This document shows positions 1-7,996 of a DNA stretch of 64,000 nt, piece by piece. The DNA is from Lachnospiraceae bacterium (GTDB lineage Bacteria; Bacillota; Clostridia; Lachnospirales; Lachnospiraceae): contig JAQUVX010000008.1 in the NCBI GenBank assembly GCA_028693165.1, positions 62,001 to 126,000 of the forward strand. Reading direction: 5' to 3'. The notes beneath the pieces are model-generated. The model saw only the letters and a list, made by a program, of their open reading frames with translations, did not search any database and was not told where the DNA came from. A program made the translations under genes and the position numbers. Position 1 is the first letter of the stretch. The number at the start of each line of letters is the position of its first letter.

Positions 1-24
1 ACTGCGTCCTCCGTATTATCTGCC

Positions 25-162
25 TTACTTGCTCTCCAGAGCTTTCGCGGCATCTTTTTTATCTCTGAACTTTTTCCCGCAAATAATTCCTGCATACGCT
101 ACGGCGGCAAAAATAACTGCCTTAACACTATATCCTAAAATACTTCCTGCAATAGCTGACAT
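25..162 (-). CDS. Small single-pass membrane protein (45 aa), function unknown
   Basis: A 45-residue reading frame too short for most gene finders. It has a strong AAGGAGG site 7 nt before its ATG and its own consensus-like promoter upstream. Residues about 4-29 form one hydrophobic segment rich in Ala, Ile, Val and Gly. A basic, charged tail follows (KKFRDKKDAAK, ending ALESK), so an N-out/C-in or simple anchored topology is plausible. It lies downstream of the LprI-like gene but behind that gene's terminator, so it is probably transcribed alone. I do not recognise a characterised family and assign no function. The start, ribosome site and composition make it a credible gene rather than a chance ORF. 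Confidence 0.7.
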   Translation of the reverse strand: MSAIAGSILGYSVKAVIFAAVAYAGIICGKKFRDKKDAAKALESK

Positions 163-206
163 AAAATTTCCTCCTTGCGTTCAGATAAACATACTTTCAT
201 CCTTGT

Positions 207-235
207 ATATTATCATAGGAACCTGCAATTATCAA
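207..235 (-). promoter_or_regulatory. Sigma-A type promoter for the 45-aa membrane protein
   Basis: Read on the minus strand there is TTGATA, a 17-nt spacer and TAATAT, about 45 nt upstream of the start codon of the small membrane protein. Both boxes are close to consensus and the spacer is optimal. It lies just after the terminator of the preceding gene, so it defines a separate transcript. Confidence 0.6.
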
Positions 236-242
236 GTCGGAA

Positions 243-272
243 AGAAAAAAAGAAGCGGAAATCATTCCGCCT
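243..272 (-). terminator. Intrinsic terminator of the LprI-like gene
   Basis: On the minus strand a GCGGAA/TTCCGC hairpin (plus-strand arms 255-260 and 265-270) is followed by a T-rich run. The TGA stop codon of the LprI-like gene lies at the loop, so termination is built into the end of the coding sequence. Confidence 0.7.
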
Positions 273-936
273 CCATAAGAATATCATGGTACTGTGTTTC
301 CAGCTCGTAGGCCCGCTCTCTGGTCATATCCTTCAAAGAAAGATTGTATTCCAGCTCTTCCAGGGCGCTGCCGCTCTGCTTCTGGGATGCCGTCACGGCT
401 ATACTCTCCCGCTCCCGGATCCACTCCTTCTGCTGCTGAAACAAGCTGTCCCGCTCCTCCGCGCCAAGCTGCTCACTCAGAAGCTTTAAGATCCGTTCGA
501 CTTCGCTCTCCCAGAGCTTTCGCTCGCTCTGTGCCGTGGCCTTCATTGAGTTCGTCGTGGTGTCCTGTTCGCTGGCGTGGTTGCGTGCAATCTGGTCATC
601 CAGCTCCTGTAGACGCAGTCTGGTTCCCGTCGCGATCGTCTGTGCCTCTGTCTCCGCCGCTGCTGCCGCTTCCGGCATGGCCCGCGCCTTTGCCGCGCCT
701 AAGACACCTGCCGTGCCCGCCGCCGCTTCTTCTGATTGCGGCGCTTCGGGGAGCTTCGCCGCCTCCGCCTGCATCCCGCCTGCGGCTTCCACCTGCGGCG
801 CATTGACCATATCCGGTTTCCGCGTTTCCACCGGAACCGATATATACTCTTTTGTATAGCTGGTTGTCAGAATCCCGACGCCCAGTATTAAAATAATCGC
901 AATCCAGATGCCCTTCATTTTCATAAGCTGTTCCAT
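262..936 (-). CDS. Membrane-anchored protein with C-terminal LprI-like (DUF1311) domain
   Basis: The product is about 224 aa from the ATG at 936, which has an AAGG site a few bases upstream. A GTG 14 codons earlier lacks one. Residues about 9-25 are a hydrophobic anchor or uncleaved signal. A long low-complexity linker rich in Ala, Glu and Gln follows (about 45-110). The last ~90 residues resemble the lysozyme-inhibitor LprI-like/DUF1311 domain: a helical region, then an acidic LLSEQLGAEERDSL-type stretch, QKEWIRERE, a GSALEEL-like turn and TRERAYELE near the end. Known LprI-type proteins sit at the cell surface, but the domain is widespread and often of unknown role. Position and anchor suggest it acts outside the membrane. 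A SpoIIIAH-like identity was considered and is less supported. Confidence 0.6.
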   Translation of the reverse strand: MEQLMKMKGIWIAIILILGVGILTTSYTKEYISVPVETRKPDMVNAPQVEAAGGMQAEAAKLPEAPQSEEAAAGTAGVLGAAKARAMPEAAAAAETEAQTIATGTRLRLQELDDQIARNHASEQDTTTNSMKATAQSERKLWESEVERILKLLSEQLGAEERDSLFQQQKEWIRERESIAVTASQKQSGSALEELEYNLSLKDMTRERAYELETQYHDILMEAE

Positions 937-1034
937 TCTGTGCCTTGTGTTTTTTCTGTCGCGTATATAACATATCACAAACCATTCAGAATGGAAATAC
1001 GAAACGGAAAGAAGTAAGCATTCGTAAGATTTAC

Positions 1035-1517
1035 TTAATTTTCCAGCCCTTCATCAACCAGAAGTCCGGTTCCGTCCGCCGCACTCGTGGCAAGTGTATC
1101 GCAGCGCTCGTTCTGAGGATGTCCGGCGTGTCCCTTGACCCAGAGGAAGGCGACCCGGTGCGGTGCCTTGGCCTTTAACAGGCGCTCCCACAAATCGATG
1201 TTCTTGACCGGTCCGCTCTTGCCCCGTTTCCAGTTGTTCGCCACCCAGTTGTCGATCCAGTGCTGGTTAAATGCATCCGTCAGATATTTGGAGTCCGAAT
1301 AGACCTCCACGTCGCAGGGGCGGTTGAGCGCCTCCAGGGCAACAATCGCGGCCAGAAGCTCCATGCGGTTGTTGGTGGTCTTCTGATAGCCTGCGGACAA
1401 TACCTTCTCGTGCAGTTCTCCTTTGCTGTCGGTAAACTGGATGACTGCTCCGTAGCCGCCCGGCCCATCCGGGTTGCCGCGGGCAGAACCATCTGTGTAA
1501 ATCTGTACTTTTGACAT
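1035..1517 (-). CDS. rnhA: Ribonuclease HI
   Basis: A 160-aa enzyme that cuts the RNA strand of RNA:DNA hybrids, acting in primer and R-loop removal. The fold begins with IYTDGSARGNPDGPGG, giving Asp9. Further catalytic carboxylates are Glu53 in NNRMELLAA, Asp75 in YSDSKYL and Asp140 near NERCD. The mobile-loop His130 is present in WVKGHAGHPQN. The basic WVANNWKRGK handle helix is also there. Length is normal for bacterial RNase HI. It follows the beta-CASP nuclease gene by 14 nt, with AAGGAG 10 nt before the ATG, so the two are probably co-transcribed. The window also encodes RNase HII, a common combination in Firmicutes. Confidence 0.95.
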   Translation of the reverse strand: MSKVQIYTDGSARGNPDGPGGYGAVIQFTDSKGELHEKVLSAGYQKTTNNRMELLAAIVALEALNRPCDVEVYSDSKYLTDAFNQHWIDNWVANNWKRGKSGPVKNIDLWERLLKAKAPHRVAFLWVKGHAGHPQNERCDTLATSAADGTGLLVDEGLEN

Positions 1518-1531
1518 GAATCCTGATCTCC

Positions 1532-3133
1532 TTATCTATCCCATTTGTCACATAATGCCTGGATCTGATCTGCAAATTTTGCCAGATCCTTATTTGTTCC
1601 GCCTTCATTGCGCCGGATCACGCTCATCAGGCGCTCTCCCGCAGCCAGAAGACGTGCATAGATGCCATTCGCCTTTTTCGCAGCCTCGGTCTTGGAGACA
1701 ATCGGAATGCCAACCGTCTCTTTGATCCATACACCCTTTGCAAGGTCATATTCTGCTCCGCTGAACGGTGCCGCCGCCGGAACCTTCGTCCGCTGCGTCA
1801 CAAGCTCCGCAAAACGGTCGCAGACACTGTCGTCGCCGTGGACGATGAAATACTGCTGCGGCTTCTTTTCAAAGGCTTCCGCCCATTCCAGCAGACCGCT
1901 CTGATCCGCATGGCCGCTGATATCGTGAAGTGTTTCAATGTGAGCCTCCACATCGATCGTTTCTCCAAAAAGCCGGACCAGCTTGTTTCCGTCGATCAGA
2001 CTACGTCCGATCGTGCCATTCGCCTGATAGCCCGCAAACACGACGGTGCATTCTTTCCGCCAGAGATTGTGCTTCAGATGATGCCGGATTCGTCCCGCAT
2101 CGCACATACCGGAAGCCGAGATGATCACCTTCGGTTTGGTATCGAAGTTGATGTTGATGGATTCATCGCTCGTAATCGACAGCTTCAGCCCCGGAAACGA
2201 GATGGGGTTGATCCCTGCACGCACCAGTTCCTGTGTCTCCTCGTCGTAGCAGTCCATCTGGTTTCGTTTGAATACATGCGTTGCCTCCACCGCCAGCGGA
2301 CTGTCCACATAAACCTCGAACTGGTCATGACCGTGAACCAGCTTCTTCGCTTTGATCTGCCGCATAAAGTAAAGCAGCTCCTGGGTACGTCCCACCGCAA
2401 ACGCCGGGATGACCACGTTGCCTCCACGATCCAGCGTATCCTGAATGATGCGTGCAAGCTCCGCCACGTGATCTCCGCCCTTCTCATGAAGACGGTCTCC
2501 ATAGGTCGCTTCCATCACTGCATAATCGGCTTCCTTCGTATAGATCGGATCCTTGATCAGCGGTTTGTTCTTATTTCCGATATCGCCGGAGAACACGATC
2601 TTTTTCTCTATGCCGTTTTCCTTCATCCAGATCTCAATGGAAGCCGAACCGAGCAGATGTCCCACATCCGTAAAGCGGACGGTCAGCGCATCATTCAGCG
2701 TGACCAGCTCTCCGTACTCATGTGGCTCAAACAGTTTCAGAACGCCGAGGGCATCCTGCATCTCATAGATCGGCGTAACCTGCGGTCTGCCTGCACGCCG
2801 TGCCTTTCGGTTCTTCCACTCGGCCTCCATCTCCTGTATGTGCGCGCTGTCACGCAGCATGATCTCGCACAGATCACAGGTGGCAGCCGTTGCTACGATG
2901 TGGCCGCGGAAGCCTCTGGCGTACAGGTAGGGCAGCATCCCTACGTGATCAATGTGCGAGTGCGTCACAAGTACATAGTCAATCTCCGAATACGGAACCG
3001 GCGGCTCCACATTCTCATAGATATTAACACCCTGTTCCATTCCGCAGTCCACGAAAAGCTTTGTGTCTGCCACTTCCAGATAATGACAGCTTCCCGTTAC
3101 TTCATGAGCTGCTCCGCTGAATACTAAACGCAT
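1532..3133 (-). CDS. Metallo-beta-lactamase fold, beta-CASP RNA-processing exonuclease-like protein
   Basis: A 533-aa protein with an N-terminal metallo-beta-lactamase fold. The zinc motif is THSHIDHVG (His58, His60, Asp62, His63), and further ligands are expected near DVGHLLGS and FSGDIG. A beta-CASP insert follows (VIPAFAVGRTQELL, then ISASGMCDAGRI) and an RMMBL-type end (HIETLHDISGHADQSGLLEWA). This arrangement is shared by CPSF73-like and YSH1-like nucleases. The C-terminal ~70 residues (KKANGIYARLLAAGERLM onward) are a helical tail of unknown role. It probably processes or degrades RNA in the cytoplasm. It is not RNase J, which has a different length and C-terminal domain. AAGGAG precedes the ATG, and spoIVA lies 43 nt upstream. 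Confidence 0.9.
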   Translation of the reverse strand: MRLVFSGAAHEVTGSCHYLEVADTKLFVDCGMEQGVNIYENVEPPVPYSEIDYVLVTHSHIDHVGMLPYLYARGFRGHIVATAATCDLCEIMLRDSAHIQEMEAEWKNRKARRAGRPQVTPIYEMQDALGVLKLFEPHEYGELVTLNDALTVRFTDVGHLLGSASIEIWMKENGIEKKIVFSGDIGNKNKPLIKDPIYTKEADYAVMEATYGDRLHEKGGDHVAELARIIQDTLDRGGNVVIPAFAVGRTQELLYFMRQIKAKKLVHGHDQFEVYVDSPLAVEATHVFKRNQMDCYDEETQELVRAGINPISFPGLKLSITSDESININFDTKPKVIISASGMCDAGRIRHHLKHNLWRKECTVVFAGYQANGTIGRSLIDGNKLVRLFGETIDVEAHIETLHDISGHADQSGLLEWAEAFEKKPQQYFIVHGDDSVCDRFAELVTQRTKVPAAAPFSGAEYDLAKGVWIKETVGIPIVSKTEAAKKANGIYARLLAAGERLMSVIRRNEGGTNKDLAKFADQIQALCDKWDR

Positions 3134-3176
3134 ATGCTTTCTCCTTTAGTTATGTTATGTAGAATCGGACGCTCCG

Positions 3177-4652
3177 CTAAATGATAATGCAGATGAGTCC
3201 TCCGTTACTGTCGTTGATAATCTTTTGAAGGGCATCCTGCAGCTTGGACTGGCAGTCCTCCGTCATCTGACTGACCTTTGCCTGAATGCCGTCCTCCACG
3301 ATCTGTTCGATGGATTTGCCGAAAATATTGGTGTCCCAGATCCCATCCTCTTTCTTTTTTGCATTCTCCTTCATGTAGGTGATCAGATCCTGCGCCTGCT
3401 GTTCACTTCCGACAATCGGTGCGATCTCCGTCTGGATATGGGCCTTGATCAGATTGATGGACGGTGCCTCCGCACGCATCTTGACTCCGTATTTGTTGCC
3501 ATGGCGGATCACCGTCGGTTCATCCAGCACGATCTCATCACGGTTTGGGGTCACAACACCATACCCCTTCATCCGGACCTGATTCATGGCATTCAGTACC
3601 TTGTCATATTCCGTCTGCATGAAGGCCAGCTCTTTTAATTTCTGCATGAGCTGATATTCATTCTCAATGGAGATTCCCGCAAAATCACTGAGCGTCTGGT
3701 AGTAATACCCATCCTCCATCAGCACCTGCACCGAAACACTGCCATCGGAAAGATCCATCTGCTCCACCTTCATGGAGCGAATGACAGAATTCATTCCATC
3801 ACACCAGTCTGTCGGGACATCCTTCATGTGGCGAACCCGCTCCATCACATCCCTGGCTGCCTTTACAACCTGCTCCTTCAGCCAGTGGGTGCCGGGCAGG
3901 ATCTCAAGCCACTTGGGAATAAAGAAATCCACCTCCGTCACCGGAAACTCCTTCAATACCCGCTCCAGAATCCGATAGATATCCTCGGATTTGAGCTGTT
4001 CGCAGTTGACCGGCATCACGGTTACATCATAATGCTCCTGAAGCTGCGCCGCCAGTTCCCGCGTCTCTTCCGAGAGCGGCCGATCTGAATTCAGAAGGAC
4101 AAGGAACGGTTTCCCGATGGCCTTCAGCTCCTCGATGGCCGTCCGCTCTGCCTCCAGATACGCGTCCCGTTTCAGATCCCCAAAGGAACCATCCGTGGTG
4201 ATCACGATTCCGATATTGGAATGATCCTGAATGACCTTGCGCGTGCCGATCTCTGCCGCGCGGGTAAAGGGAATCTCCTCATCAAACCAGGGAGTCTTTA
4301 CCAGGCGCTCCTGCTCGTTCTCAATATGCCCTCCGGCGCCGTTTACCATGAAGCCGACGCAGTCAATCAGGCGAATATTGGCCTGAATCCCGTCCGCAAG
4401 CTGAATCAGCGCCGCCTCCTTGGGAATGAACTTCGGTTCCGTCGTCATGATCGTCTTACCCGCTGCGCTCTGCGGAAGTTCATCCCGCGTCCGCATCTTC
4501 TGGTGCTCATCCTGCATCTCCGGCAATACCAGCTGCTCCATGAACCGTTTGATAAAGGTGGATTTTCCGGTTCGTACCGGTCCCACGATTCCCAGATAGA
4601 TATCGCCTCCTGTCCTGGCCTTGATATCTTTGTATACATTGTAATTTTCCAT
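3177..4652 (-). CDS. spoIVA: Stage IV sporulation protein A, spore-coat basement ATPase
   Basis: A 491-aa protein that polymerises on the outer forespore membrane using ATP and anchors the spore coat and cortex. The family-typical P-loop GPVRTGKST lies at residues 24-32. Switch-like motifs follow (LIDCVGFMVNGAGGHIENEQ and DHSNIGIVITTDGSFGD), then a long alpha/beta middle region. The C-terminus ends in hydrophobic residues (SNGGLICIII), as expected for SpoIVM-dependent membrane targeting. Length matches the family. A GGGGG-type site lies 7 nt before the ATG. In known sporulators the gene is under sigma-E. A weak sigma-E-like sequence and a 17-bp dyad sit directly upstream, but I would not call a promoter. 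This gene indicates a spore-former. Confidence 0.96.
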   Translation of the reverse strand: MENYNVYKDIKARTGGDIYLGIVGPVRTGKSTFIKRFMEQLVLPEMQDEHQKMRTRDELPQSAAGKTIMTTEPKFIPKEAALIQLADGIQANIRLIDCVGFMVNGAGGHIENEQERLVKTPWFDEEIPFTRAAEIGTRKVIQDHSNIGIVITTDGSFGDLKRDAYLEAERTAIEELKAIGKPFLVLLNSDRPLSEETRELAAQLQEHYDVTVMPVNCEQLKSEDIYRILERVLKEFPVTEVDFFIPKWLEILPGTHWLKEQVVKAARDVMERVRHMKDVPTDWCDGMNSVIRSMKVEQMDLSDGSVSVQVLMEDGYYYQTLSDFAGISIENEYQLMQKLKELAFMQTEYDKVLNAMNQVRMKGYGVVTPNRDEIVLDEPTVIRHGNKYGVKMRAEAPSINLIKAHIQTEIAPIVGSEQQAQDLITYMKENAKKKEDGIWDTNIFGKSIEQIVEDGIQAKVSQMTEDCQSKLQDALQKIINDSNGGLICIII

Positions 4653-4668
4653 GAAGATACCCCCTTGC

Positions 4669-4685
4669 TATACTGTTACAGTATA
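4669..4685. repeat. 17-bp inverted repeat upstream of spoIVA
   Basis: TATACTG-TTA-CAGTATA is a perfect 7-bp dyad with a 3-nt centre, lying 17-33 nt before the spoIVA start codon. It is too short and lacks the T-run of a terminator. A protein-binding site or a 5'-leader hairpin is possible, given its position between the HD gene and spoIVA. Confidence 0.5.
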
Positions 4686-4702
4686 TGCGAGAGGGAATCG
4701 GA

Positions 4703-5140
4703 TTATTTATAATCGTTGTCTGTATCTTCATCGCGCAGGATCGCCAGCGCTTTCTTCGCGCGTGCATCCAGCGTATACGTCTGAAATGACATTTTCTGTA
4801 CCCTTGCAAGATCTTTGTTGTCCTCGATCTCCGCAATCTTGATCTTGGAAGCCAGTTCACTGCAATGAATATCGTCGATGTAGTCAAAATAGGTCATATT
4901 CGCGCGTTTTGCCAACATCCCGACGGCTTCCACCACCGCTCTGGAAAAGCCCATGTTCTGCAGCTCATGCAACGAGACCTCCGTCTCCTCGACCACGTCG
5001 TGCAGAACCGCCACAATTTTTTCCTCCTCGGTATCCATTTTATCCATGATCCGCAGCGCGTGATCTACATAGGGCTGACCGCTCGGATCTGTCTTTCCCG
5101 CAAATGCCTCTTTTGCAACCTGAATTGCTTTTGATAACAT
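4703..5140 (-). CDS. Small HD-domain hydrolase, SpoT/MESH1-like
   Basis: A single-domain protein of 145 aa starting at ATG 5140, with AGAGG 8 nt upstream. A GTG three codons earlier overlaps that site and is unlikely. The layout resembles the hydrolase half of RelA/SpoT and the stand-alone small alarmone hydrolases: GQPYVDHALRI (His27), VLHDVVEETE (His47-Asp48, then a Glu pair), and a later helix KIKIAEIEDN where SpoT has KLADRLHN. No synthetase, TGS or ACT domain is present. It likely removes pyrophosphate or phosphate from a nucleotide, with (p)ppGpp or NADPH as candidate substrates by family analogy; that is inference. It starts 16 nt after the phosphofructokinase stop codon, so the two are probably one transcript. 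Confidence 0.75.
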   Translation of the reverse strand: MLSKAIQVAKEAFAGKTDPSGQPYVDHALRIMDKMDTEEEKIVAVLHDVVEETEVSLHELQNMGFSRAVVEAVGMLAKRANMTYFDYIDDIHCSELASKIKIAEIEDNKDLARVQKMSFQTYTLDARAKKALAILRDEDTDNDYK

Positions 5141-5155
5141 TCTTGCCACCTCTTT

Positions 5156-6394
5156 CTATTTTTTGGAAGACATATATAAATGGCGCGGAATTCCATCTAC
5201 CATGACAGAGGGGGAATCTCCCTGAATCAAAGGTCTGACATAATCAATAAATTCTTCCGTGACATACGTTCCGTCCTTTGTGATCCAATCCCGCGGAACC
5301 AGCTTTTCGCCGTTGGCGATCTTATGCACATCGTAAATCCCGGTCGCACACTGATACGGATCGTCCGACACGCGGTCGATGACAACCATCTTGCCGGAAT
5401 CCCCCTCGTCAGCAGCCTTGACCGCTGCGCCTCCGACCATGAACGCCTCATTGACATCCACTCTGGACGCTAAGTGCGCCGCGCTGCGCTGCAATGTACT
5501 GAACTCTACCGCGCGGGTCTTGCAGCCCACCTCCTGATTGACCACATTCGCCAGATAGCTGGCTGTTCCGGTCAGCTGCTTGTGACCGAACGCATCCACA
5601 TAGTCAACACCGGCGCCCAGTTCGCTGATGTAGCGTCCGTCCGCCGTGCGGATTCCCTCCGACACCGCAACAACCACCACATCCTTCTTCTCCAGGAGCT
5701 TGCGCGCCTTTGTGACAAACTTGTCGATATCAAACGCAATCTCCGGCAGATAGATCAGATCCGGTCCGTCACAGTCCTCGCCTTTGGAAAGTGCAGAGGC
5801 GCCGGTCAGCCATCCGGCGTTGCGTCCCATGATCTCGATGATGGTAACCAGCTTCTTCTTATAAGAAAAACCGAGTCCGTCCCGAATCACTTCCTTGGTT
5901 GAGGTTGCGATATACTTGGCCGCGCTTCCGTATCCGGGTGTATGATCCGTAAGTGCCAGATCGTTGTCAATCGTCTTTGGCACACCGACAAACTTCTGGG
6001 TCTTACCGGTCAGGATCGCATAATCGGAAAGCTTCTTGATCGTATCCATGGAATCATTTCCACCGATATAAATGAAGCATTCGATGCTCAGTTTTTCCAG
6101 AATCTCAAAAATCTTCACGTAAATTTCCTGGTTCTCATGGATGTCCGGAAGCTTGTAACGGCAGGTACCAAGAAATGCCGATGGTGTGCGCTTCAAGATC
6201 TCCACATCCAGATCGTTCTTAATGTGCTTGGATAAATCCACATACTGCTCATCCAAAAGTCCCTGAATTCCAAACAGCATCCCGTAAACCTTCTTCGCCC
6301 CACGATCCATCGCTGTGCGGTACACCCCTGCCAGGCTTGAATTGATTACCGCGGTAGGTCCACCCGACTGTCCAACAATTACATTCCCGTTCAT
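5156..6394 (-). CDS. pfp: 6-phosphofructokinase, pyrophosphate-dependent type
   Basis: A 412-aa enzyme that phosphorylates fructose 6-phosphate in glycolysis. PKTIDND at residues 139-145 has the Lys that marks pyrophosphate users. GGNDS at 111-115 has the second-position Asp that blocks ATP, but the first Asp of the usual GGDDS is Asn here. MGRNAGWL, the substrate-binding segment, is intact. I chose ATG 6394 because AGGAGG lies 9 nt upstream. A GTG at 6412 overlaps that site. The HD hydrolase gene follows closely. Upstream, the livF terminator separates it from the Liv operon. A TGG-TAAAAT extended -10 after that terminator could be its promoter, but I see no convincing -35. Phosphoryl-donor preference is inferred from motifs. 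Confidence 0.9.
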   Translation of the reverse strand: MNGNVIVGQSGGPTAVINSSLAGVYRTAMDRGAKKVYGMLFGIQGLLDEQYVDLSKHIKNDLDVEILKRTPSAFLGTCRYKLPDIHENQEIYVKIFEILEKLSIECFIYIGGNDSMDTIKKLSDYAILTGKTQKFVGVPKTIDNDLALTDHTPGYGSAAKYIATSTKEVIRDGLGFSYKKKLVTIIEIMGRNAGWLTGASALSKGEDCDGPDLIYLPEIAFDIDKFVTKARKLLEKKDVVVVAVSEGIRTADGRYISELGAGVDYVDAFGHKQLTGTASYLANVVNQEVGCKTRAVEFSTLQRSAAHLASRVDVNEAFMVGGAAVKAADEGDSGKMVVIDRVSDDPYQCATGIYDVHKIANGEKLVPRDWITKDGTYVTEEFIDYVRPLIQGDSPSVMVDGIPRHLYMSSKK

Positions 6395-6438
6395 GTAGTA
6401 ATTCCTCCTCACGCTTTAATATGCGTACATTTTACCAC

Positions 6439-6471
6439 AAAAAAGAGGGAGAAGTCTAGGACTTTTCCCTC
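6439..6471 (-). terminator. Intrinsic terminator of the livHMGF operon
   Basis: On the minus strand a 12-bp stem (GAGGGAAAAGTC with GACTTCTCCCTC, one G-T pair, TAG-type loop) is followed by TTTTTTG. It lies 41 nt past the livF stop codon and separates livF from the phosphofructokinase gene. Confidence 0.85.
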
Positions 6472-6511
6472 GAATCAAAAGAATTTTCTGACATTTTTTG
6501 ACTATTCGTGA

Positions 6512-7222
6512 TTATTCACTCAAATATGCCTTTTTAACCGAATCATCGTTCATCAATTTATCGGCATCGCCGCTCAGCACGATGGTGCCTGTCTCCAGTA
6601 CATACGCGCGGTTTGCAATGGACAGCGCCTTCTTCGCATTCTGTTCCACCAAAAGTACGGTGGTTCCGTCTTCGTTGATCTTGCGGATGATATCAAAGAT
6701 CTCATTGACGTAGATCGGAGACAGTCCCATGGATGGCTCATCCATGACGATCAGCTTCGGATGTGACATCAGCGCACGTCCCATGGCAAGCATCTGCTGC
6801 TCGCCGCCGGATAAGGTTCCTGCAAGCTGATTCTTCCGCTCCTCAAGGCGCGGGAAACGGCTGTAGATCATCTGAAACGTCTCTTCGATCTCGTTTTTAT
6901 CGCTTCTGGTGTAAGCGCCAAGCTTTAAGTTCTGCAAAACGGTCAGCTGTGCAAACACGCGCCGTCCCTCCGGTACATGTGCGATACCCATGGAAACCAG
7001 CTTGTGTCCCGGCATTTTGGTGATCTCCTGGCCTTCATAGAAAATCTTTCCGGACTTGGAGGAAATCAAGCCGGTCACCGTTTGCAGAATCGTCGTCTTG
7101 CCGGCTCCGTTTGCACCGATCAGTGCTATGATTTCTCCCTGATTTACTTCGAACGAGATTCCCTTGATGGCCTGAATGACACCGTAGTATACTTCAAGAT
7201 CCTTTACCTCCAGTATTGCCAT
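6512..7222 (-). CDS. livF: Branched-chain amino acid ABC transporter, ATPase LivF
   Basis: A 236-aa cytoplasmic ATPase, one of two that drive the LivHM permease. Visible motifs are Walker A GANGAGKTT, a Q-loop region, signature LSGGEQQML and Walker B KLIVMDEPSMGLSP, followed by LLVEQNAKKAL, which is typical of LivF. The short C-terminus, with no extra domain, also fits. It starts 14 nt after the livG stop codon and is the last gene before a strong terminator. LivF and LivG in one operon with both permeases and an adjacent binding protein make the assignment secure at family level. The exact amino acid or related substrate cannot be read from the sequence. Confidence 0.93.
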   Translation of the reverse strand: MAILEVKDLEVYYGVIQAIKGISFEVNQGEIIALIGANGAGKTTILQTVTGLISSKSGKIFYEGQEITKMPGHKLVSMGIAHVPEGRRVFAQLTVLQNLKLGAYTRSDKNEIEETFQMIYSRFPRLEERKNQLAGTLSGGEQQMLAMGRALMSHPKLIVMDEPSMGLSPIYVNEIFDIIRKINEDGTTVLLVEQNAKKALSIANRAYVLETGTIVLSGDADKLMNDDSVKKAYLSE

Positions 7223-7236
7223 GTTGTCCTCTCCTC

Positions 7237-7995
7237 CTACTCTCCAAGATAAGCCGTGATCACGCGCTTATCGTTTAATACGGTTGAAGTGTCTCCCTGT
7301 GTCAGAACCTGACCGAAGTTTAAGACGGTCAGCTTTTCACAGATACCGGAAACCAGCTTCATATCATGCTCGATCAGCAGGATCGTCATCTCAAATTTGT
7401 CGCGCACAAAGCGGATGGTTTCCATCAGCTCCGCGGTCTCGTTCGGGTTCATGCCGGCTGCCGGCTCATCCAGAAGAAGGAGCTTCGGCTCTGTCGCCAG
7501 CGCGCGCGCGATCTCCAGCTTTCTCTGCTTTCCGTAAGGAAGGTTGGATGCCTTGTAATCGGCCTCCTGATCCAGATCAAATACCTTGAGCAGCTCCATG
7601 GCACGCTCATTCATGGCTTTTTCCACTTTATGATAACGCGGCAGGCGAAGAATACCTTCCATCGTCGAATATTTGTAATGGTTGTGCAGCCCGGCCTTTA
7701 CGTTGTCGAGCACACTTAAATCCTTGAACAGACGGATATTCTGGAAGGTTCTTGCGATGCCCTCCTGATTGATCTCGATCGTCCGCTTGCCGGTAATGTT
7801 GCTGCCGTCCAGCAGAATCGTACCGGTATCCGGCTTGTATACGCCGGTAAGCAGGTTGAATACCGTCGTCTTGCCTGCACCGTTGGGTCCGATCAAACCG
7901 TACAGCTGGCCCTTCTCGATGCTCACGCTGAAATCATCTACGGCTTTCAGGCCGCCGAAGGAAATGCCAATATTCGTTACTTCCAACATCGCCAT
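7237..7995 (-). CDS. livG: Branched-chain amino acid ABC transporter, ATPase LivG
   Basis: A 252-aa ATPase partner of LivF. It has Walker A GPNGAGKTT, the family-specific signature LPYGKQRKLE in place of LSGGQ, Walker B KLLLLDEPAAGMNP, and ILLIEHDMKLV. The start is ATG 7995, with GGAGG 9 nt upstream and only one base after the livM stop codon. An in-frame upstream extension would run through livM and is rejected. The gene sits fourth in the livH-livM-livG-livF direction of transcription. The LPYG signature and the long insert around GRLRLPRYH-type residues are usual for LivG and separate it from LivF. Confidence 0.93.
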   Translation of the reverse strand: MAMLEVTNIGISFGGLKAVDDFSVSIEKGQLYGLIGPNGAGKTTVFNLLTGVYKPDTGTILLDGSNITGKRTIEINQEGIARTFQNIRLFKDLSVLDNVKAGLHNHYKYSTMEGILRLPRYHKVEKAMNERAMELLKVFDLDQEADYKASNLPYGKQRKLEIARALATEPKLLLLDEPAAGMNPNETAELMETIRFVRDKFEMTILLIEHDMKLVSGICEKLTVLNFGQVLTQGDTSTVLNDKRVITAYLGE

Positions 7996-7996
7996 A

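Noticed and set aside
262..936. SpoIIIAH identity for the anchored protein
   Set aside because: The C-terminal pattern fits LprI/DUF1311 better, and no spoIIIA cluster is nearby.
1838..3127. A 429-codon open frame antisense to the beta-CASP nuclease gene
   Set aside because: It is a mirror of the real gene, lacks a ribosome site and has no recognisable motifs.
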